Positions 6,937-11,665 of a stretch of 11,665 nt of DNA are shown here, in pieces. The stretch is from Theodoxus fluviatilis (Eukaryota > Mollusca > Gastropoda > Cycloneritida > Neritidae): positions 1-11,665 of the forward strand of contig JAWQFJ010009733.1 in assembly GCA_034096865.1 (NCBI GenBank). Direction: 5' to 3'. The notes below the pieces were generated by a model, which ran no database searches, was not told the DNA's origin, and worked only from the letters and a program-made list of their open reading frames with translations. Each line of letters opens with the position of its first letter. The stretch's first letter is position 1. The position numbers and the translations under genes are program-made.

Positions 6937-7542
6937 TGTGACCCTCCATCACTAAATGAGTCGCTTGCGCAGTCGAGTCATTTTGCGCAAACCGCCCTCA
7001 AAAGAGGTTGGGGTTGTGGTCGACTTCAATATTTTTGTTTATTTGTCTTCTTTAGTCCCTTCTTCATTAAATAAATTTAGTTTTTGAAATCAACGTGTAA
7101 GAGTATGTTTTATGATGTTTTTGGACGTGGTGGTAAATCATTTACAAGAAAACATCTGCGAACCGATCATCGACATCAGGCATTTTCTCAAAGTTTCGTA
7201 GCAGCCACTGCAACAGATCGACGCAGGAATACTCTAAGCTGCCAACCAAAGCCAAATTTGATTCGCTGATGGTTGCTTCATCTCTGTGGCAAATTTCATG
7301 AGTCTAGAATAGGGTTGCTAAGGAAAAAAGGGGAATAATGTCTGTAAACTTGAAACGCGTTTTTCTCAACAAACGTATTTTTAGGGTGTCTATCATCAAA
7401 GTCATGTGAAATCCTATAGGGTAGTGATATTTTCATGATTCTTGCACCATTGAAAAGCTTGTTGTGTGCTGTTTTTAAAAACATACAGATCTCAAAATGT
7501 TCAAAATGCAACGAGTGACTCATTTTGCGATGGAGGGTCACA
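6937..7542. mobile_element. 606-bp non-autonomous DNA transposon, TGTGACCC ends, TA flanks
   Basis: The left end TGTGACCCTCCATCACTAAA (6937 on) and the complement of the right end, TGTGACCCTCCATCGCAAAA, form terminal inverted repeats of 29 bp with 26 matches. Both continue through ATGAGTC. TA lies directly outside each end (6935-6936 and 7543-7544). This fits a Tc1/mariner-like TA target duplication, although TA is short enough to be chance in AT-rich DNA. The interior has no transposase-like frame. It includes GTTGCTAAGGAAAAA (7314-7328), whose complement also occurs at 1276-1290. A near-copy of the right subterminal motif (GAGTCATTTTGCG) lies just inside the left end at about 6975. Confidence 0.85.
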
Positions 7543-9774
7543 TATATGGAGCCCATTATTAGTGGGGCACTTTGTAGATAATTATTTAGATTGGCAACGG
7601 GAGGTGATTTTCTTTAGATTTTTTTATTTTTTTTTAGTGAAATTTTCTCAGATTTGACATTGGTGATAAGGTATCCTGTTGGCTCCACCAGTTTGTACAC
7701 CTTTTTGCAGCTTTCCATGAATTTTGAATGGGTGTTCCGTCTGTACTCCCACGCACACTGGACTCGGTGCACTTTTCCATGGGTGGAGATGATAGATGGG
7801 TTTAACCAGGTCTCTGGTGTCTTATTTTTCCACTGGCTCCTTAGTGTCAGCACTTGACTATTTGGAAAATAGAAGGCGAACCAAGCTACTTTCCACATTG
7901 AATTCAGATTTGTTTGGGATAAGAATGAGGGGGAATGAAAACCTCTTGGACCATTTTACGGATGTTTTAAAAGAAATGTCTCATAAATGACTTGTATTGA
8001 ATTTAACATGTTTTCGTGTCCATTGTGAAATTTTAGCTGTCAGCCTTTTTTAATGGAAGAAGTCAGAAGTGCAGTTTTAGAACAGTGGAGGAAGGTGCAT
8101 TTCTTTTTAATTATTTCAGAAACTCATTCTTCCCCATCACCGCACCCCTTTTCTCCAACCCTCGTTCCACTCTCTCAGATCATCTCTGAGAGTGTGTGGG
8201 ACCTCTCACGTAGCCAACACTGTCCTTAGCACCTGAGCCCCAGTCTGCAAAGGGAAAAGCCCTACCCCCGCAAAAAACACAACTTCACTTCACATCCTTG
8301 ATATTACTGTACAGAAGATGGACACTTTTTCATTGGGCTTTTGACATCTCTCAGAATTGTGTCCGTCGGCTGTGGATGTTTTGATGCGGAAACGGTGAAG
8401 TTCATCTGTACAAAGCCAACCATTGGTTTCATTTCTCCACAAATCACAGATGAATTGGATCATGTGAACAATTTTTGCCTTGAATTTTTGACAAAGTTGG
8501 TTCAGGCACGGTCATTGCTGGCCAATGAATAAGCTGCACCTGAATCCAAATCACTTTCTATGAATATTCATGAGGCACTTTGTACAGCAAACGTCATCCT
8601 TTTGTTGTTTTGTTTTGTTTTACAAAGTTTTCAAATGCTTTGTCTTGTTGTAAGAGCTCATTGATTTGCTCTGTCATATTTGGAAATGGCCCAAACACAA
8701 CCACCATGAAAGATAAAAAAGGAGACTTTGTTTTCCCACAATTCATCTATATTCATGATAGTTGCATTTGTGCACACTGGTGACATCTCGATTACATTGT
8801 TGACTGATTTGTCATGTGCAAACTGCACTTTTAAGTTCCTTATCAATTGTTGGTCATTTACATTGTTAGTTTTGTTTTAGCATTGGGTTTGATGCTTTAT
8901 GAAGCTTTGAAATGCTTGTTGGAGTGTGATTATTTGTGTTGTACAGTGAACAGTACTTAAGCAGTCAAGAGTGAGATGTGTATATTGACACACCTAGGAG
9001 TGTAGTGTGTAGACGCTAGATGACGGGTTAGAATTTTGAAGCACCAGTTTCTCTGTGTAAGTATGTTTCTCAGTTGGTTTACCGTCTCCCCTCGGTGCAA
9101 GTCAAGATTTTTGATGGCCGGTGTTGGATTGTTGTGCCTGACGGTTTCAATCCTTGATGTTAATGCATGAGCCAACGAAGAATTGCGTCAGAGTGTATGT
9201 GCCATTGTAAATGAATATTGTTTTGAATGGTAGAGACTTGTTATTTGCTGCTTGCGTATGATGTATCTTTTCCCCTCTTTATCTTATTTCTCTCTCTCCA
9301 TATTTTGTGGATTACTCTCTCTAGATGTTATTGTTCATATGTCACAGTTATTGTGATGTATGACCAGTTTGTTTATTGCTCTAGAAACTCTCGTGGAACA
9401 TCATTTGTTTGCAATCTTTGTCATGGATTGCATTCTCTGTGCATCCTTGTTCACACTCTACAATTCTTGTCAATGTTTGACCAGTTCAGTTTCTGTAGAA
9501 AACATTGTGCATTATGGGTGATGTGAAAGTGGCAAACATTGTTACAAAAGAAATTTAGATGACATTCTGGACAGTTCTGAGTGTTCACAAGGAAACCATC
9601 TCATTGGCTGGGGAAAAACTTAGGTTTGATGGAAATGGGAGTCATCTAATAAATAAGGAGATAGGTTAGTGGCTTGGGTTTGATCTTCCAGGGTTGCTTG
9701 AATGCACGATAAAGTCTTATAGGTGTGACGCTGTCCCAATACCCTCCTGGTAGTCTCTCTGGCTGCTTGGGGCC
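7543..9774. other. Long stretch without a supported gene
   Basis: AT-leaning sequence with many short open frames, none recognised. The best-looking is 8341-8532 (+), 63 codons without an ATG at its start, containing LRIVSVGCGCFDAETVKFIC. It has no clear splice borders and I leave it uncalled. Small structures present are an 8-bp stem with a TCATC loop at 8172-8192 and the perfect palindrome ATGAATATTCAT at 8560-8571. An AATAAATAAGG near 9648 could act as a poly(A) hexamer, but no gene feeds it. Confidence 0.45.
8172..8192. repeat. Perfect 8-bp stem hairpin
   Basis: CTCTCAGA, loop TCATC, TCTGAGAG. A small perfect inverted repeat in C-rich sequence, with no gene beside it to give it a role. 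Confidence 0.8.
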
Positions 9775-10106
9775 GCCCCTGGCTGAGCTACTGGAGCAGG
9801 CCCCTGGCTGAGCTACTGGAGCAGGCCCCTGGCTGAGCTACTGGAGCAGGCCCCTGGCTGAGCTACTGGAGCAGGCCCGTGGCTGAGCTACTGGAGCAGG
9901 CCCCTGGCTGAGCTACTGGAGCAGGCCCCTGGCTGAGCTACTGGAGCAGAGGCCCCTGGCTGAGCTACTGGAGCAGGCCCCTGGCTGAGCTACTGGAGCA
10001 GGCCCCTGGCTGAGCTACTGGAGCAGGCCCCTGGCTGAGCTACTGGAGCAGGCCCCTGGCTGAGCTACTGGAGCAGGCCCCTGGCTGAGCTACTGGAGCA
10101 GGCCCC
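9775..10106. repeat. 25-bp minisatellite, 13 full copies
   Basis: The unit begins GCCCCTGGCTGAGCTACTGG and ends AGCAG (25 bp). Copies start at 9775, 9800, 9825, 9850, 9875, 9900, 9925, 9952, 9977, 10002, 10027, 10052 and 10077, followed by a 5-base partial copy. Variation is minimal: one C-to-G change in copy 5 (position 9879) and a 2-bp AG insertion after copy 7 (9950-9951). Near-identity implies recent expansion or ongoing homogenisation. The period is not a multiple of three and each unit holds TGA, so the array is not translated through. GCCAGGGG at 10119-10126, just outside, can pair with the CCCCTGGC present in every unit. Confidence 0.97.
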
Positions 10107-10707
10107 AAAAGCCCAGCGGCCAGGGGTTCCAGCTGATGAGAGGGCATCGAACAGCTATGTGTTACAGTTGTGTCTTTGTGCCAGGTTTGTGGCATTAAGC
10201 AGATAAGTTTCGATGAAGAAAATGATTATCGGATCATGTCCTGATAGGTTTATAGCAAGTGCATCTGGGTAATGTGTGTGTCTCAACATTGGGGGTACAT
10301 CAAAATTACTATCTGGGTATGTATGTCCATGTCCGAGTGGGTGTGTGTGAATCCCGATCTGCGCCTGCGTGTTCATGTCTGTGTGAGGTGTGTCTCCTTC
10401 TGGGTATGTGTCAGTGTGTGTGGGTTATATGAAGGGTGAAGGGGTTGTGGTGGTGATGAGTATGTGTGTTTCAGTGTGTGTTGAAACGTAGCAGCTCCGT
10501 CATGCTCTTACTGTGTCTGTTTCTAGATCTCTGTCGACTCTGTCTTGTTCATGAAGATCTTTCCCTTCAGTCACTAAGCTCTAAGCTCTCAACCTGCATC
10601 TCCATTGGTGCAGTACTTGTGTTCCCATGAGTGTAAGGGGAAAGAGCTCACCTTTGACCTTTCTGCAGGGAGTCCCATTCAGGTTTTGAACTCGTAATCT
10701 TGTAAGC

Positions 10708-10740
<33 letters not shown>

Positions 10741-11665
10741 GTGTTTGTTGTCTTGCTGACAGAGCTGATGTGCACACTGGCTATGAACACAGTCTCCTGA
10801 CTCGAGGATTGTTGCTTGTTTACAGTAGACCTGGCAGTAGTGATCAGAACATTTCTCTGCCTGTGTGCTTTCGACTCTGTCTTTGCCATGACAGGACTAA
10901 GCTTGAGAAAGTCCATAGCTTCCCTTTGGTAATTCTTTGGTTGCTGGCTTGGGAATGGAGTACCGGCGTCGGATATCTCTGATGAATGTGCAACAGGAGG
11001 ATATTTTGTGTTGATGAATCTCTTGTGTCAAATATGTCGTGTTCTCTCTGATAGAATGTCGTGGTGAAGAATATTCTTGAAGTTATTTCCTCAACACAGT
11101 GTCTGTTTTATTCTCTTACTCTCTTTTTCTGTTTTTCTCTCTCTTGCTCTTTCGCTCTTCTTGTGGGGTATGGAGGTTGATTCACAAGGAAATGAAATTA
11201 CTCATGCAACGTACTACTCATTTCCAGCAGACAATCAGAAAAGCTTCACTGTGACATTGCTGCGATTTTAACTTGGGGGGAGACTTCTTTAGCCTGATGT
11301 GTACAGTATTGCCACAGTGCTTGTACGAATCATGCACACTGTCTTATGCCCACCGTACCTATTCATAGAGCTCGAGGTCTTCAGGCTAGAAGGTAGGGAG
11401 GGAGGATTCCACATTTATGCAGTTTGTCCAGAGAACTTGCAGAAGTTGTCTAACCTTTTGTTCAGCCTGAGTTGCCAGGCTGTAGTGTAACACTGATAGT
11501 GAATGGCACATTTGGATATCTACAGTGCTTGGGGTGCAGAAGTAGATGAAAGAAATCTTGTCCTGTTGATCTGTGTTGATGAGCCAAATAATATTGCAAC
11601 TGGGTGTTCTTGTGGAAAGTAAATTTCTCCAATCGTCCTGGGCAATGCCTCTTTGCAGAGGCACT
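10107..11665. other. Terminal stretch, GT-rich then unique, no supported gene
   Basis: From about 10270 to 10480 the plus strand carries scattered GTGTGTGT blocks (a decayed GT microsatellite). A (GT)n run follows at 10709-10744. Beyond that the sequence is unique-looking with a T/C-rich patch near 11100-11160. Open frames here, including one to the right edge on the minus strand, show no recognisable protein. A TTTCTAG acceptor-like site near 10528 is followed by only 16 open codons and was not called. Confidence 0.5.
10709..10744. repeat. (GT)n microsatellite
   Basis: About 18 GT units with one GC interruption. It explains the His/Thr repeat in the minus-strand frame across 10581-10916. 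Confidence 0.95.

Noticed and set aside
6703..7074. 123-codon plus-strand open frame, the longest intergenic frame
   Set aside because: No recognisable protein pattern, it contains biased Cys/Phe-rich stretches, and its second half runs into the inverted-repeat element.
7069..7079. AATAAA-type hexamer as the end of a gene
   Set aside because: It lies inside the TGTGACCC transposon with no supported coding sequence upstream on that strand.
8341..8532. 63-codon open frame with a moderately protein-like mix
   Set aside because: No ATG at its start, no clear acceptor or donor, and no family recognised; a frame of this size is expected by chance here.
9660..9690. Pol III promoter-like sequence (AGTGGCTTGGGTTTGATC)
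   Set aside because: The A- and B-box-like parts are far too close together for a tRNA gene or SINE.
9775..10106. CRISPR-like regular repeat array
   Set aside because: Units are directly adjacent without unique spacers and the context is eukaryotic; it is a minisatellite.
10683..10691. RNA polymerase III B-box match (minus strand GTTCAAAAC), hinting at a tRNA-derived SINE
   Set aside because: The position where an A box should lie is a GT microsatellite, and no cloverleaf or SINE tail can be drawn.
10581..10916. 111-codon minus-strand open frame
   Set aside because: Its middle is the (GT)n microsatellite; there is no recognisable domain on either side.
11646..11663. Hairpin TGCCTC-TTTGCA-GAGGCA at the right edge, compared with the histone mRNA stem-loop
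   Set aside because: It does not fit the histone stem-loop consensus and has no histone gene next to it; short stems like this are common.

Overview
The window looks like eukaryotic, probably invertebrate animal, genomic DNA, mostly non-coding and AT-leaning. The evidence is spliced coding sequence with GT-AG borders, many CA/GT, GACA and TA microsatellites, long poly-C runs, a 25-bp minisatellite, two non-autonomous DNA transposons with clear terminal inverted repeats, and a decayed Mutator-like transposase tail. A marine mollusc or a relative would fit, but that is an impression from the repeat types and not a proven assignment. There are no bacterial operons, ribosome binding sites, tRNA or rRNA genes, and no CRISPR array.

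Layout. Positions 1-177 hold a degenerate tandem repeat broken by poly-C tracts. Positions 181-491 hold the frameshifted C-terminal end of a Mutator-like (MULE-type) transposase, followed by about 1.1 kb of AT-rich DNA that may be the 3' non-coding part of the same element. Around 2064-2377 is GC-richer, coding-like sequence in two plus-strand frames joined by a shift, probably another decayed element, followed by a CCCCA run with very strong quadruplex potential. Positions 2611-2690 and 3277-3531 are the best candidate host exons. They encode the C-terminal end of an unidentified protein with a helical, Myb/SANT-helix-3-like stretch and a Ser/Thr/Ala-rich tail. A poly(A) signal with a GT-rich downstream element lies at 3822-3880.

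Downstream of that gene the sequence is intergenic or very long intron. It holds a 238-bp inverted-repeat element (4074-4311), a 606-bp element with TGTGACCC ends and a TA duplication (6937-7542), a speculative two-exon small coding model (5647-5908), a purine-rich degenerate repeat zone (about 5840-6400), the 13-copy minisatellite (9775-10101) and GT-rich DNA (10270-10745). Most open frames of 60-120 codons in the window look like chance or antisense frames.

No set of cooperating genes is visible and I see no convincing new biological system. The points most worth checking are the unidentified gene tail, the two inverted-repeat elements, the frameshifted coding-like block at 2064-2377, and the structured C/G-rich repeats.
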